Of a stretch of 64,000 bases of DNA, positions 25,909-33,927 are shown piece after piece (within the stretch, counting starts at the first letter, position 1; the number at the start of each line of letters is the position of its first letter). Below the pieces are notes generated by a model that had not been told where the DNA came from, searched no databases, and saw only the letters and a list, made by a program, of their open reading frames with translations. The stretch lies in assembly GCF_900176285.1 (NCBI RefSeq), contig NZ_FWXF01000001.1:167582-231581 (forward strand), written 5' to 3'. A program made the position numbers and the translations under genes. This stretch comes from Desulfacinum hydrothermale DSM 13146. GTDB taxonomy: Bacteria > Desulfobacterota > Syntrophobacteria > Syntrophobacterales > DSM-9756.

Positions 25909-26571
25909 ATGGAAAGGGTCATGATCGAGGCGGGAACCCACCGCCTGGAAGCCGTTTTGAACCTTCGAGACGGGGCGGAAGCGGTCGTGCTGTGCCATCC
26001 TCACCCCCTCTATGGAGGTGCCATGGACACGCCCTTGCTCCTGGCCCTGGAGCGGCTCTACGGGGAGATGGGTTGGGGAACGGTCCGGTTCAACTTCCGC
26101 GGGGTGGGCCGGAGCACAGGGGCCTACGGGGGCGGGGACGGCGAGGCGGAAGATGTGCTGGCGGTCTGCCGCTACCTGGCCCAACGGGGTTGTGTGCAGG
26201 TGCATCTGGCGGGCTATTCCTTCGGCGCATGGGTGGCCTTGAAGGCCTGTGCAGCGGGACTGGACCCGGCCGCTCTGGTGCTCGTCTCTCCCGCCGTCAC
26301 CTTTCTCGACTTCCGCTCCCTGTCCCTTCCGGATCGTCCCAGCCTGGTGATTGTGGGCGATCAGGACACGTTTGCTGTTGTGGACCAGGTGCGGTCCTGG
26401 CATGAGCGGAGTCGGCCCCGAAACGCCGTCTGTCGGCTGGAAGTGGTCCCGGGATGCGATCACTTCTACTGGGGCAAGGAAGGCGAGGTCACCTCCAGGG
26501 TGCGGGCGTTCCTGGAGTCCTGGCGCGTGGCGCCGCACCACTGGGCAGCCTCCCGCGGAGAGCAAATCTGA
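25909..26571 (+). CDS. Alpha/beta hydrolase, HPHPxxGG type
   Basis: About 220 residues. VVLCHPHPLYGGAMD (oxyanion and cap), nucleophile GYSFGAW, the acid in IVGDQDTF, and the His in GCDHFYW complete a serine hydrolase triad. Family members are annotated as dienelactone-hydrolase-like or lipase-like; the substrate is unknown. Possible starts are 25885 (overlapping the AMP nucleosidase stop), 25909 and 25921; I chose 25909 for its AGGGAAACCGG spacing. Confidence 0.85.
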   Translation: MERVMIEAGTHRLEAVLNLRDGAEAVVLCHPHPLYGGAMDTPLLLALERLYGEMGWGTVRFNFRGVGRSTGAYGGGDGEAEDVLAVCRYLAQRGCVQVHLAGYSFGAWVALKACAAGLDPAALVLVSPAVTFLDFRSLSLPDRPSLVIVGDQDTFAVVDQVRSWHERSRPRNAVCRLEVVPGCDHFYWGKEGEVTSRVRAFLESWRVAPHHWAASRGEQI

Positions 26572-26724
26572 CATTGGGTGGAGGAACCTCCCCCTGGGGC
26601 CGTCGGCGCCGATGGGGTTCGGGAATCCGACGGTGCGTCCGCCCTTCCTAAGCGGGAGGTCCCTGCCTGCTTCCCATTGCCCTCTCCCCGCTTCTGTGGA
26701 AAGAACGGCGAGAAACGGGGGAGG

Positions 26725-27549
26725 TTATTCTTCTGTCTTTCCAACCGGACGTCCCGAAAAGAAATCGTCCAGCAGCCGGTTCAGCTCGTCCCGGCACTCC
26801 GCATGGAGCGCATGGCCCGCACCTTCCAGCTCCACAAGAAGGGCTTCGGGGATGCGGTGCGCCAAGATGCGAGCATTTTCCGGGGGAACCAGGACATCTT
26901 CCGTGCCTGTGACGACCAGGGTGGGGATGGAAAGCGATCCCAGACGGTCGCAACAGTCGAAGGTCTGGATCGCGGCCAACTGAGCCTGAAAGGCTTCCGA
27001 AGGCTGAAGCGGCACGCTCAACTGGGCGGTCTTGTAGGCCTCCACCACATCCGGCTTTTCTTCGAGGGCCCGGCGGCTGAAGAAAAACGGCAGGTTCTTC
27101 TCGATGATCTCTTCCTGGCTCAGGCCGGCGTTGTCCGTGAACCGGGCGATGACCTCCGGGGTGGGGGCGATGCGGGCCGTGCCGCCGCAGTGGGTGCAGC
27201 CCAGGGCCAGGGCCTGGAAACGCTGGGGGGCCAGAAGCGCTGTTTCCTGGGCGATCATACCGCCCATGGAGAGCCCGGCCAGAAAGCATCGGTCGATGCC
27301 CAGGTGGTCCAGCAGGGCGAGGGTGTCCGAAGCAAAATCGCCCATGGTGTAGGGGCCGGGCGGCATGGCAGAGCGGCCGGCGCCGCGGTTGTCGAAGACG
27401 ATGGTGGTGTATCGGCGGCTAAAATAGGGAACCTGGCCGTACCAGGACCAGGTCCCTCCGCCCAATCCGCTCACCAAAAGAAGCGGCGGGCCGTTTCCGT
27501 GCACCTCGTAATAGATCTTCCCAGACTCCGTTCCACAAAACGCCATCAT
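26725..27549 (-). CDS. Alpha/beta hydrolase (3-oxoadipate enol-lactonase / BioH-like)
   Basis: 274 residues. LLLVSGLGGGTWSWYGQ (oxyanion), FDNRGAGRS, nucleophile GLSMGGMIAQ, acid in VTGTEDVLVP, and His in GAGHALHAEC. AAAGGAGGGGAT stands just before two consecutive ATG codons; the second (27546) has the better spacing. Probably a small-molecule ester or lactone hydrolase; the exact substrate cannot be told. It converges with the preceding hydrolase. Confidence 0.87.
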   Translation of the reverse strand: MMAFCGTESGKIYYEVHGNGPPLLLVSGLGGGTWSWYGQVPYFSRRYTTIVFDNRGAGRSAMPPGPYTMGDFASDTLALLDHLGIDRCFLAGLSMGGMIAQETALLAPQRFQALALGCTHCGGTARIAPTPEVIARFTDNAGLSQEEIIEKNLPFFFSRRALEEKPDVVEAYKTAQLSVPLQPSEAFQAQLAAIQTFDCCDRLGSLSIPTLVVTGTEDVLVPPENARILAHRIPEALLVELEGAGHALHAECRDELNRLLDDFFSGRPVGKTEE

Positions 27550-27574
27550 ATCCCCTCCTTTCTCGTCCACCTTC

Positions 27575-27961
27575 TATAAGAGCCTCCCGCCTCCGGGGTC
27601 AAGCGAATAGGGCGGCGCACGGAATTGGAATTCTCTTCTGTATCTGTTAACTGCATAGGGGAGAGGAGCAAAACGAGACGGCAAAAGCATGACGCAGTGC
27701 CCAGAGGCAATGCGCTCTAAAGTCCTGCCTGGCAAGCTCCCGATAACGGGAAAGGCGGCCTATTTGGGAATAAAAACAACCCATTACGCGCTGAACCAAG
27801 ACGCGAGGACAACGCCCGGGCTCTTTGAGCATAGTGCGGTACTCGCGCATCGTTTCAGCAGAGATGCTCCTTTTTCGCCACGCACCAGGTACCTCGTGTA
27901 TAATGACAATTGGGCTTCAGATCAGCCGGTGGCTAGGTGAAGGAAAGGTGACAGGCGCATT
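27575..27961. other. Lower-GC intergenic stretch with a possible promoter
   Basis: Base composition drops compared with the flanking genes. Small frames on both strands (for example 27647-27850 minus, 67 codons) have no ribosome site and no recognisable similarity. TATAAT at 27899-27904 is a perfect -10 about 55 bases before the next gene, but no good -35 stands in front of it. AGGTGAAGGAAAGGTGA lies closer to the start. Confidence 0.4.
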
Positions 27962-28261
27962 ATGGACACGGTTATATCTGTTGATGGAGTTCCCATAAGG
28001 CTGACTGAAGAACGATGGTTCCATATAGTGGAAAACCTCGACGACATGGCCGGCCATTACGATGACGTCCTGGAAACCGTTGCCGATCCCGATCTGGTGT
28101 TGCCCGGGTATCGAGGCTCGCTGATTGCCGTCCGCAACTATGGTAGGAAGCGATATCTGTTTGCCATCTATCGTCAGGTGAGCTGTGATGACGGATTTGT
28201 TATCACAGCTTATTTCGATAGTAAAATCAATAGAAAGAGGGCCATATGGAAAAAAACATAG
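27962..28261 (+). CDS. Putative BECR-fold (PBECR/DUF4258-like) ribonuclease toxin
   Basis: 99 residues. LTEERWFHIVENLDDMAGHYDDVLETVADPDLVLPG, a middle YLFAIYRQVSCDDGFVITAYF pair and a basic end (SKINRKRAIWKK) fit the small RelE-like/Barnase-EndoU-colicin type fold with a helical first half and an antiparallel sheet. Catalytic candidates are His22 (HIVEN), the DDV region and the C-terminal basic residues. GC content is visibly lower than in neighbours. The downstream DUF2283 gene overlaps it by 16 bases, the order seen in DUF4258-DUF2283 pairs proposed as toxin-antitoxin. Toxicity is inference. Confidence 0.6.
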   Translation: MDTVISVDGVPIRLTEERWFHIVENLDDMAGHYDDVLETVADPDLVLPGYRGSLIAVRNYGRKRYLFAIYRQVSCDDGFVITAYFDSKINRKRAIWKKT

Positions 28262-28491
28262 CTTCTCGGACTGTAGAATCGGTAACGTCAGCCGTTCCTT
28301 TGTTGCTCAAGTTTCCAGAACGACGATTCTGGGTGGATTATGACGTGGAGGCAGATGTTCTGTACATCAGTTTTCGTCGTCCCCAACAAGCAACAGACAC
28401 GGAAATGACCGAAGAAGGCATCTTGTTGCGGTACAAGGGTGATGATCTGGTGGGGATAACGATTCTGGATGCATCAACACGTTCTCAATAG
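28246..28491 (+). CDS. DUF2283 domain protein, putative antitoxin
   Basis: 81 residues. VDYDVEADVLYISFRRPQQATDTEMTEEGILLRYKGDDLVGITILDAS is the DUF2283 signature. It starts within the 3' end of the preceding gene with AGAGGGCCAT upstream, implying coupled translation. Such proteins frequently sit beside small RNase-like proteins and are thought to neutralise them; direct proof is limited. Confidence 0.72.
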   Translation: MEKNIASRTVESVTSAVPLLLKFPERRFWVDYDVEADVLYISFRRPQQATDTEMTEEGILLRYKGDDLVGITILDASTRSQ

Positions 28492-29116
28492 CGCGACCGC
28501 GTTTCGTTGTTCAAGGGAGCGGGCTTTCCCGCCCCACGGGCTCCTTCCGGTACCCTCATGCCTACCCCTGTTTCCCGATTCTGAATTGATCTCATCCGAT
28601 TCCTTCTTCTGCCTGGTCTTTACCAATTTAGAAGGGTTAGGTGTCTCAATGACAGGGGCACAGAGGGGAGATCCCAGGCGCTGCTCCATTGGGCAGCGCG
28701 TGCGATCCCAAGTGGCCCTCGTCTGAGGTTCCACTTCCATCCCAATGACGCATCGTTTCATGCCATGCCCAAAATCAAGCTCGAATTGTGCGCAGGGTGC
28801 TCTGCCAAGTTGACGACAGGGACCCGATCACGCTGCACACTCATGGATCTTGTGGATTGTGAGAAGCGCCATGACGGGCGATCATATCGTGTGCATACAT
28901 CTCTAACAGGTTGTTATCTCATGGGAGATCAGTTGCCGTTTGGTGAGGTCTTCAACTTGTGGTATGAAGCCCCCATGCTGTGCCGATGGGCTCGTCTTGA
29001 TGCAAGGGGTCGTAAACCTGAAGCAATGAGGTGTTGAGACAGTGGAGATGCAGCCCTTTTCCCCGCCCAATCCATCATATCCCGCAACGGCTCTTCCCAT
29101 TCGGAAGGAGGGGACC
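28492..29116. other. Unexplained 625-base stretch, possible decayed mobile DNA
   Basis: Lower GC than the surroundings, no confident gene. Frames of 80-95 codons exist on both strands (28765-29037 plus, Cys-rich, starting MPKIKLELCAGCSAKL; 28474-28761 minus) but lack ribosome sites and overlap each other. An inverted GGGAGCGGGCTTTCCCGCCCC block occurs at about 28515-28537. The stretch may be the remains of an inserted element that also brought the toxin-antitoxin pair. Confidence 0.4.
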
Positions 29117-29500
29117 ATGAGCGCTCGATTTACGGTGCGAAAGGACATTCTGGTGCTGGACAAGGAAACGGGTTTGATGTGGCAGCGGGGCGCCTCGTCG
29201 GATCGGATGATGTGGCCGGAGGGGTTTGCCTACGTGGAGCGGCTCAACCAGGAGGCGTGGGGAGGCTTTGACGACTGGCGATACCCCACTCAGGAAGAGC
29301 TGGCCACCTTGCTCACGGCGGAAGAAAGTCGGGAAACGGGCCTTTATATCGACCCGGTCTTTGGGGATCAGCGCTGCTGCTGGAGTTCCACCGAAGCGGA
29401 GCACCATCGGGCGGTCTATGCCGATTTTTATTACGGCGATCTTTACGTGGTGGAACAAAAGTATGCCAACTACTTTGTTCGGGCCGTTCGAAACGCATAG
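29117..29500 (+). CDS. DUF1566 (Lcl C-terminal type) domain protein
   Basis: 127 residues from the ATG at 29117 (GGAGGGGACC upstream). VLDKETGLMWQRG, WPEGFAYVERLNQEAWGGFDDWRYPTQEEL and CWSSTEAEHHRAVYADFYYG through YFVRAVRNA is the DUF1566 pattern, a C-type-lectin-like fold found as the sole domain here. Members occur as secreted or phage-tail-like proteins, but no signal peptide is visible in this one. Function unknown. Confidence 0.8.
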   Translation: MSARFTVRKDILVLDKETGLMWQRGASSDRMMWPEGFAYVERLNQEAWGGFDDWRYPTQEELATLLTAEESRETGLYIDPVFGDQRCCWSSTEAEHHRAVYADFYYGDLYVVEQKYANYFVRAVRNA

Positions 29501-29539
29501 GCGCCCAAGGTGACGGGGGAGTCAGTGCAACGGGTTGCC

Positions 29540-30097
29540 ATGACATCTTCTGTGGAAGTGGCGCTGGTGGAGCCGGAGATCCCGCCCAATACGGGAAACG
29601 TGGCCCGCACGTGTGCGGCGACTCGCACGCCCCTGCACCTGGTGGAGCCCCTGGGGTTTCGCCTCACCGACCGGCATCTGAAACGGGCGGGCCTGGACTA
29701 CTGGCCTCATGTGCAGGTGCGGGTGCATCCCGATCTGGACACCTTCCTTAGAGCCGTGGAGCACCGGCGCCTCGTCTTCTTCTCCAAGAAGGGGGCGTGC
29801 CCTTACTATGATTTTGACTTTCTGCCGGGGGACATCCTGGTGTTCGGGCCGGAAACGCGGGGACTTCCGGAGGAGCTGTTGGAAAGCGCCTGGGACCGGG
29901 TTGTGTCCATTCCCATGGACTGCGAGCATGTGCGCAGTCTCAATCTGGCCACCACAGTGGGTGTGGGGCTCTTCGAAGCCCGCCGTCAATTGAGCCGGCC
30001 AACGGTGGCCGCCCGGACCACGTCCCTTCCCGTCGGGCCCTTGCAGGACGGGGCCCCATGGACCACGCGGATGTGCGGGGAGAGTAGGATCCCGTGA
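29540..30097 (+). CDS. trmL: tRNA (cytidine/uridine-2'-O-)-methyltransferase TrmL
   Basis: 185 residues from the ATG at 29540; a GTG at 29525 with GGGGGAG in front is an alternative. SPOUT-class knot: VALVEPEIPPNTGNVARTCA at the start, VFGPETRGLPEEL, and SIPMDCEHVRSLNLATTVGVGLFEA. It methylates the wobble position 34 of certain tRNA-Leu in E. coli. The C-terminus is about 25 residues longer than the E. coli form and looks unstructured. Confidence 0.9.
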   Translation: MTSSVEVALVEPEIPPNTGNVARTCAATRTPLHLVEPLGFRLTDRHLKRAGLDYWPHVQVRVHPDLDTFLRAVEHRRLVFFSKKGACPYYDFDFLPGDILVFGPETRGLPEELLESAWDRVVSIPMDCEHVRSLNLATTVGVGLFEARRQLSRPTVAARTTSLPVGPLQDGAPWTTRMCGESRIP

Positions 30098-30138
30098 AAT
30101 CTGGAGCGACAAGGACATCGAACGTGCAAAGGGTTCCC

Positions 30139-30249
30139 ATGGAAAGCATGAGCAAGGAAGGCCTGCAGCACAAGATTTTGGAGCTGTGCCCCGAGGTCCA
30201 GGAGATGGGCCTCTATTATGTGGTCATGGGCAAAGGGAACCGTTACTGA
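30139..30249 (+). pseudogene. Short reading frame ended by an in-frame TGA, possible gene remnant or recoded gene
   Basis: 36 codons (MESMSKEGLQHKILELCPEVQE...GKGNRY) preceded by AAAGGGTTCCC. The same frame continues past TGA (30247-30249) for about 85 codons with a plausible protein-like run (WERDLRCAVRQAERKL). A hairpin GAGCAG-GGA-CTGCTC starts 16 bases after the TGA, flanked by further pairing. This could be a nonsense-mutated gene, a short true gene, or a selenocysteine codon. I recognise no known selenoprotein motif. The remaining bases up to 30451 hold nothing else clear. Confidence 0.35.
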
Positions 30250-30451
30250 GTGGTCTTTTTTGAGAGCAGGGACTGCTCGAAGAAAGATCCTCCTTTGAGT
30301 TCTTTCGTGGTCCGAGATTCTGGCGTCCGTAAGGGCGGCCAGTGGGAGCGGGATTTGCGCTGCGCCGTGCGCCAAGCGGAAAGAAAGCTGGCCGGCACGA
30401 AGAAGAGGGCCCGGTCCAAGGGCACGGGTTATCAACGGATACCTGGAGCGA

Positions 30452-30958
30452 GTGCGAGTGGCGGAAATAGAGTGGAAAGGCATCATCTGGAAAGCTGCCT
30501 ATGGTGAACTGTCCATCAGGGAACTGTTGACCATCCTCAAGGGCCACGGCCCCATGGAGATCCTGAAGTTCCGGAAGCCGGGGGCCTTCTGGGGTGAAAT
30601 GAGCGTCTCCCTGGCCTCCGACGGAACCAAGGAGATCACCCTCTATCATCTGGAGGTGGAGGGGGCCCGGCGCCGGGGGCAGGGGCGGGAAGCGCTCCGA
30701 TGCCTCAAGTCCATCTTCAAGGGGGACGTGTTCGTGGAGGATCCGGGAAAGATTATCCGGGTGGCCAACGCGGACGATGTGAGCCTTCCCTTCTGGGTGA
30801 AGATGTATGCCGAGGGCGTGATCGACGCACTGGAAAGCGAGCGGCTGCAGATCCCCAGGGATTACCCCCGCGAAAAGGCCCTCCAGTTGCTCCGCGATTT
30901 GGAGCGCGAAAGCCCCGACGCCGATCCGGCCGGCACGTCCCATGAAAGCTCGAAATAA
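30452..30958 (+). CDS. Hypothetical protein, weak GNAT-like pattern
   Basis: 168 residues from a GTG with TGGAGCGA in front. The middle reads ITLYHLEVEGARRRGQGREALRCLKSIF, which resembles the acetyl-CoA-binding RxxGxG/A motif A of GNAT acetyltransferases with a preceding strand. The rest (VFVEDPGKIIRVANADDVSLPFWVKMYAEGVID) also fits a small acetyltransferase (the N-Y/F-W after the fourth strand). I do not recognise a specific family. It overlaps the next gene by 17 bases, so they are likely one operon. Confidence 0.65.
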   Translation: MRVAEIEWKGIIWKAAYGELSIRELLTILKGHGPMEILKFRKPGAFWGEMSVSLASDGTKEITLYHLEVEGARRRGQGREALRCLKSIFKGDVFVEDPGKIIRVANADDVSLPFWVKMYAEGVIDALESERLQIPRDYPREKALQLLRDLERESPDADPAGTSHESSK

Positions 30959-31430
30959 GATACGTTCCATGGAGCAGGCGGAGGTGCTGTGCGGCGAGCT
31001 CCGGCGCAAGGGCCGGCGCCTCGTTTTCACCAACGGCTGTTTCGATCTCCTCCACGTGGGTCACCTCCGCTACCTGGAGGCCGCCGCAGCCCTGGGGGAT
31101 TTTCTGGTGGTGGGGGTCAATTCGGACCGATCGGTTCAGGCCATCAAGGGCTCCCAGCGGCCCATCGTCCCCGAATGGGCCCGATCGGAAATGGTGGCCG
31201 GCCTGCACTGCGTGGACTGTGTGGTGGTCTTTGACACGCCGGATCCGCTCTTGCTGATCCAGCGCCTCACGCCCCATGTGCTGGTCAAGGGAGCCGACTG
31301 GCCCGAGGACCGGATCGTGGGCGCCGACTGGGTGCGAAGCCACGGCGGCCGGGTGGAGCGGATTCCCTTGGTGGAAGGGTTTTCCAGCACCTTTCTGATC
31401 GAAAAGATCCTTGGTCTCACGGCCCCTTAG
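30942..31430 (+). CDS. rfaE2: D-glycero-beta-D-manno-heptose 1-phosphate adenylyltransferase (RfaE domain II)
   Basis: 162 residues. Nucleotidyltransferase motif VFTNGCFDLLHVGHLRYL (about 28-45), VVGVNSDRSVQAIKG, VLVKGADWPEDRIVGA, and VERIPLVEGFSSTFLIEKI. It is the stand-alone C-terminal half of HldE, making ADP-heptose for lipopolysaccharide; the kinase half (domain I) must be elsewhere. It indicates a Gram-negative cell with a heptose-containing LPS core. Confidence 0.93.
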   Translation: MKARNKIRSMEQAEVLCGELRRKGRRLVFTNGCFDLLHVGHLRYLEAAAALGDFLVVGVNSDRSVQAIKGSQRPIVPEWARSEMVAGLHCVDCVVVFDTPDPLLLIQRLTPHVLVKGADWPEDRIVGADWVRSHGGRVERIPLVEGFSSTFLIEKILGLTAP

Positions 31431-31451
31431 CCGGATTGGCCAATCCCGGCA

Positions 31452-32015
31452 TCAATCCCGCCCTCGTTCATCTTTCCACGCCTGCCAGGCCCGGACGATC
31501 GCGGCGGCTCCCGCTTTGTGGTCCAGTCCGTCCAAGAGAACGCGCACGTCGGCGTGGCGCTCATAGAGGGGCCTTCGTTCGTCGTAGAGGTCCTGCAGGG
31601 TTTGTCCCGGCGCGCGCACCACGCCCCGCTCGTCCAGGTCGCCCAGCCTCTTTTCCAGAAGGGGGCACGAAAGATCGAGCCACAAGACCCCCCCGTGGGC
31701 CTTGAGATGGGCCATGGCCCGGTCACTGTAGATCACGCTGCCGCCGGTGGCGATGACGGTGCCCGTCACGGCAAGGGAGCAGACGGCTTCTTCTTCCACC
31801 TGCTTGAATCGGGCGAGTCCCACCCGGGCGATGATTTCATGAAGTCTCTTTCCGTGTTCGGCTTGGATCTGGAGGTCCGTGTCGAGAAAGGGGGTGCTGA
31901 GGGCCTTGGCCACAAGAACGCCCAGGGTGCTCTTTCCCACCCCCGGCATCCCGATCAGAACCAGGTTCCGGTCGGTCTGGGACAATCGTGCGCCGGCGAT
32001 TCGTTTTCGATCCAT
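31452..32015 (-). CDS. aroK: Shikimate kinase family protein
   Basis: 187 residues from the ATG at 32015 (GAGAGGACTTG upstream). Walker A GMPGVGKSTLG, FLDTDLQIQAEHGKRLHEI (the DxD shikimate region), TGGSVIYS in place of the usual TGGGxV, and a lid (LDERGVVRAPGQTLQDLYDERRPLY). It fits the fifth step of chorismate synthesis. The Ser replacing the third Gly is the only odd point; a related small-molecule kinase is possible. It converges with rfaE2. Confidence 0.82.
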   Translation of the reverse strand: MDRKRIAGARLSQTDRNLVLIGMPGVGKSTLGVLVAKALSTPFLDTDLQIQAEHGKRLHEIIARVGLARFKQVEEEAVCSLAVTGTVIATGGSVIYSDRAMAHLKAHGGVLWLDLSCPLLEKRLGDLDERGVVRAPGQTLQDLYDERRPLYERHADVRVLLDGLDHKAGAAAIVRAWQAWKDERGRD

Positions 32016-32161
32016 CAAGTCCTCTCGCCTTCTCTTTTGGACTTCCACCGGTCTCCATCCACAGGCTCACAGGGTCCCGGCACAACAACGCACTGGGTGG
32101 GTGATGCGGAACGAACGCGGTTTCTGCCAGCCCCTTCCCCGCACGCCTCCGTCCCGGTTCT

Positions 32162-32878
32162 TCACTCTGCACCCGCCCCGGGTGGCGGATCCACTCGGAA
32201 TCCCTGTTCGCGCAAACGTTGGCAAAAGCCGGGCAACTGCTCCCGCTGTTCTGTCAGGACCTGCCGAAATTGGTCCCTGGCCGTTTGGCCGTCCTTGTGG
32301 CGGCAGAATCGGCGGATGATCCGTTCGCTCCTTTCCCGCAGCCCCTGAACGTTCTTTTGGTGGAGTCGGCGCAGCTCCTCCTGGCGTTTGGGCTCTATCT
32401 GCCCTTCCTGGACGATCACTTCCAGGTGGGCGCGCAAGGGCTCGTCGTACCACTGGGAGAGAAGACGGTGCGTCTTTTCCAACAATCCCTTTTCCAGCTC
32501 GCTCCAGAAAGCCTCCAGGGATTCCAGGTCGTCGTCGGTCCCGTGGGATCGGGCGGCCTGCTGGACGAAAAAGATGAAATCGATTTCCAGGTATTCCAGC
32601 AAGATCTTTTGAAGATCCTCCGCCAGGGCGTCGAAACACTTGGCCAGGTAGCGACGGCGGTAGCCCTGGCTGAACACAACCCCGTGGTTTCGTTCGAACT
32701 TGGGAAGGAAGGCGATCTTTCGGTCGCAAAAGCGCTGGACGTAGGCCACCATGTCCTGAAAGTAGGCCTCCACGGTCTTACCCTTTTTGGGAGGCTTGGG
32801 CAGGTGCTCCAGTTCGTACTCCAGCTCCAGCTTGAGCTGGCTGCCCAGACGCCGGTCTCTCAAAAAGGAAAGAACCAT
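32162..32878 (-). CDS. Hypothetical protein, helical and charged
   Basis: 238 residues from the ATG at 32878, which overlaps the stop of the upstream gene as TGATG. Rich in Glu, Arg, Gln and Leu, predicted all-alpha with possible coiled coil (EELRRLHQKNVQGLRERSERIIRRF). Conserved-looking features are FCDRKIAFLPKFERNHGVVFSQGYRRRYLAKCFDAL. No membrane helix, no signal. I do not recognise the family; the tight coupling with the Cys-rich gene suggests a joint function. Confidence 0.75.
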   Translation of the reverse strand: MVLSFLRDRRLGSQLKLELEYELEHLPKPPKKGKTVEAYFQDMVAYVQRFCDRKIAFLPKFERNHGVVFSQGYRRRYLAKCFDALAEDLQKILLEYLEIDFIFFVQQAARSHGTDDDLESLEAFWSELEKGLLEKTHRLLSQWYDEPLRAHLEVIVQEGQIEPKRQEELRRLHQKNVQGLRERSERIIRRFCRHKDGQTARDQFRQVLTEQREQLPGFCQRLREQGFRVDPPPGAGAE

Positions 32879-33408
32879 CAAAGATCCTCCAGGATCGGCC
32901 GGTACGGCCCCACCGCCTCCAACAGGGCCAGTCGGTGCCGGCGGATGCGGAGGTAGAGTTCCACCACCCGCCTCTGGACCCGCCCGGGCTCTTCAGAAAG
33001 CCTTTGAGCCTGCGGCTCACACAGAAACCAGACACACACGTAAGGGCGCTGGATGCGGGCAAGGGCGCATCCTCCGGGCCCCAGGTAACGGCACGGCTCT
33101 CCCGTCCGGGTCCGGGTCTGGCCCGGGGGCGGGGCCTGTTCCAGGGCCAAAAGATAGAGCATGTCCGCCAGGTTGTAAAAAATGCCTCCGGCGGTGCAAC
33201 AGGGGTCCCGGCAATCGGGGCATGTGTCGGCACATAGGGCTTCCATCCACGGGTCCAGCTCTTCCACGGCCCGGCGGATGGATCGGGCATGTGCCCGGAG
33301 CTCTGCTTGCACCTCCCGGGGTAGGATCCTTTCAGCCCCGGCAAAAAAATTCCGCCACCGTCCGTCGGAAAGGGGGTGGCGGAAGGAACTGGATTCTTCT
33401 TCCATCAT
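32878..33408 (-). CDS. Cys-rich YkgJ-like (putative Zn/Fe-S) protein
   Basis: 176 residues from the ATG at 33408. Two cysteine clusters, CADTCPDCRDPCC near the middle and CRYLGPGGCALARIQRPYVCVWFLC after it, match the YkgJ/CxxxC pattern of putative zinc- or iron-cluster proteins (often CxxC.CC...CxxL..GCxLxxxRPxxCRxyxC). Function unknown. Seventeen bases separate it from the Usp gene, and it overlaps the next gene by one base. Confidence 0.75.
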   Translation of the reverse strand: MMEEESSSFRHPLSDGRWRNFFAGAERILPREVQAELRAHARSIRRAVEELDPWMEALCADTCPDCRDPCCTAGGIFYNLADMLYLLALEQAPPPGQTRTRTGEPCRYLGPGGCALARIQRPYVCVWFLCEPQAQRLSEEPGRVQRRVVELYLRIRRHRLALLEAVGPYRPILEDL

Positions 33409-33425
33409 GGCTCGGCGAAGGCGGG

Positions 33426-33902
33426 CTACTCCACGAAGTCGTGTTCGATGGCGCGAACCACCAGGACGGGGCACGGAGCCCGGAGAACCACGGTGTTGGC
33501 CACGCTGCCCAGAAGGACGCTGGCCAGAGCCGACCTTCCATGGGTTCCCACCACGATGAGATCCATGCCGTGTTCCCTGGCGTATTGGATCACTTCTTCG
33601 GAGGGGCGTCCTTTCCGGATCTCGAAATTCAGTTCCGTCAGGCCTTCCCGCCAGTCCTGGGGGACCATCTGCTGTAGTTCCGCTTCGCGTTCGGTCACCA
33701 TCTTGCGCATGACCTCCACGAAGTCCCCCTTGTAGCCCTTGACGCTCAATTCGTGGACGGCGTCGATGATCCGCTGGTTGATCACGTGCAGCAGGGTCAG
33801 GGAAGCCTTCCTGTCTTTGGCCAGTTCCACCCCGTACTTGACGGCCTTCTGGGAATATTCGGAAAAATCCACCGGCACCAGAATCTTTTCCACTCGAATC
33901 AT
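33426..33902 (-). CDS. Universal stress protein (UspA family)
   Basis: 158 residues. ILVPVDFSEYSQKAVKYGVELA at the start and the ATP-binding loop VGTHGRSALASVLLGSVANTVV (G-x2-G-x9-G-S) with CPVLVVR at the end. Likely an ATP-binding UspA-type protein of the cytoplasm. A poorly conserved 35-residue insert (VHELSVKGYKGDFVEVMRKMVTEREA) occupies the usual helical region. Confidence 0.93.
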   Translation of the reverse strand: MIRVEKILVPVDFSEYSQKAVKYGVELAKDRKASLTLLHVINQRIIDAVHELSVKGYKGDFVEVMRKMVTEREAELQQMVPQDWREGLTELNFEIRKGRPSEEVIQYAREHGMDLIVVGTHGRSALASVLLGSVANTVVLRAPCPVLVVRAIEHDFVE

Positions 33903-33927
33903 ATCTCGCTCCTGCTGAAAGCTGGAC

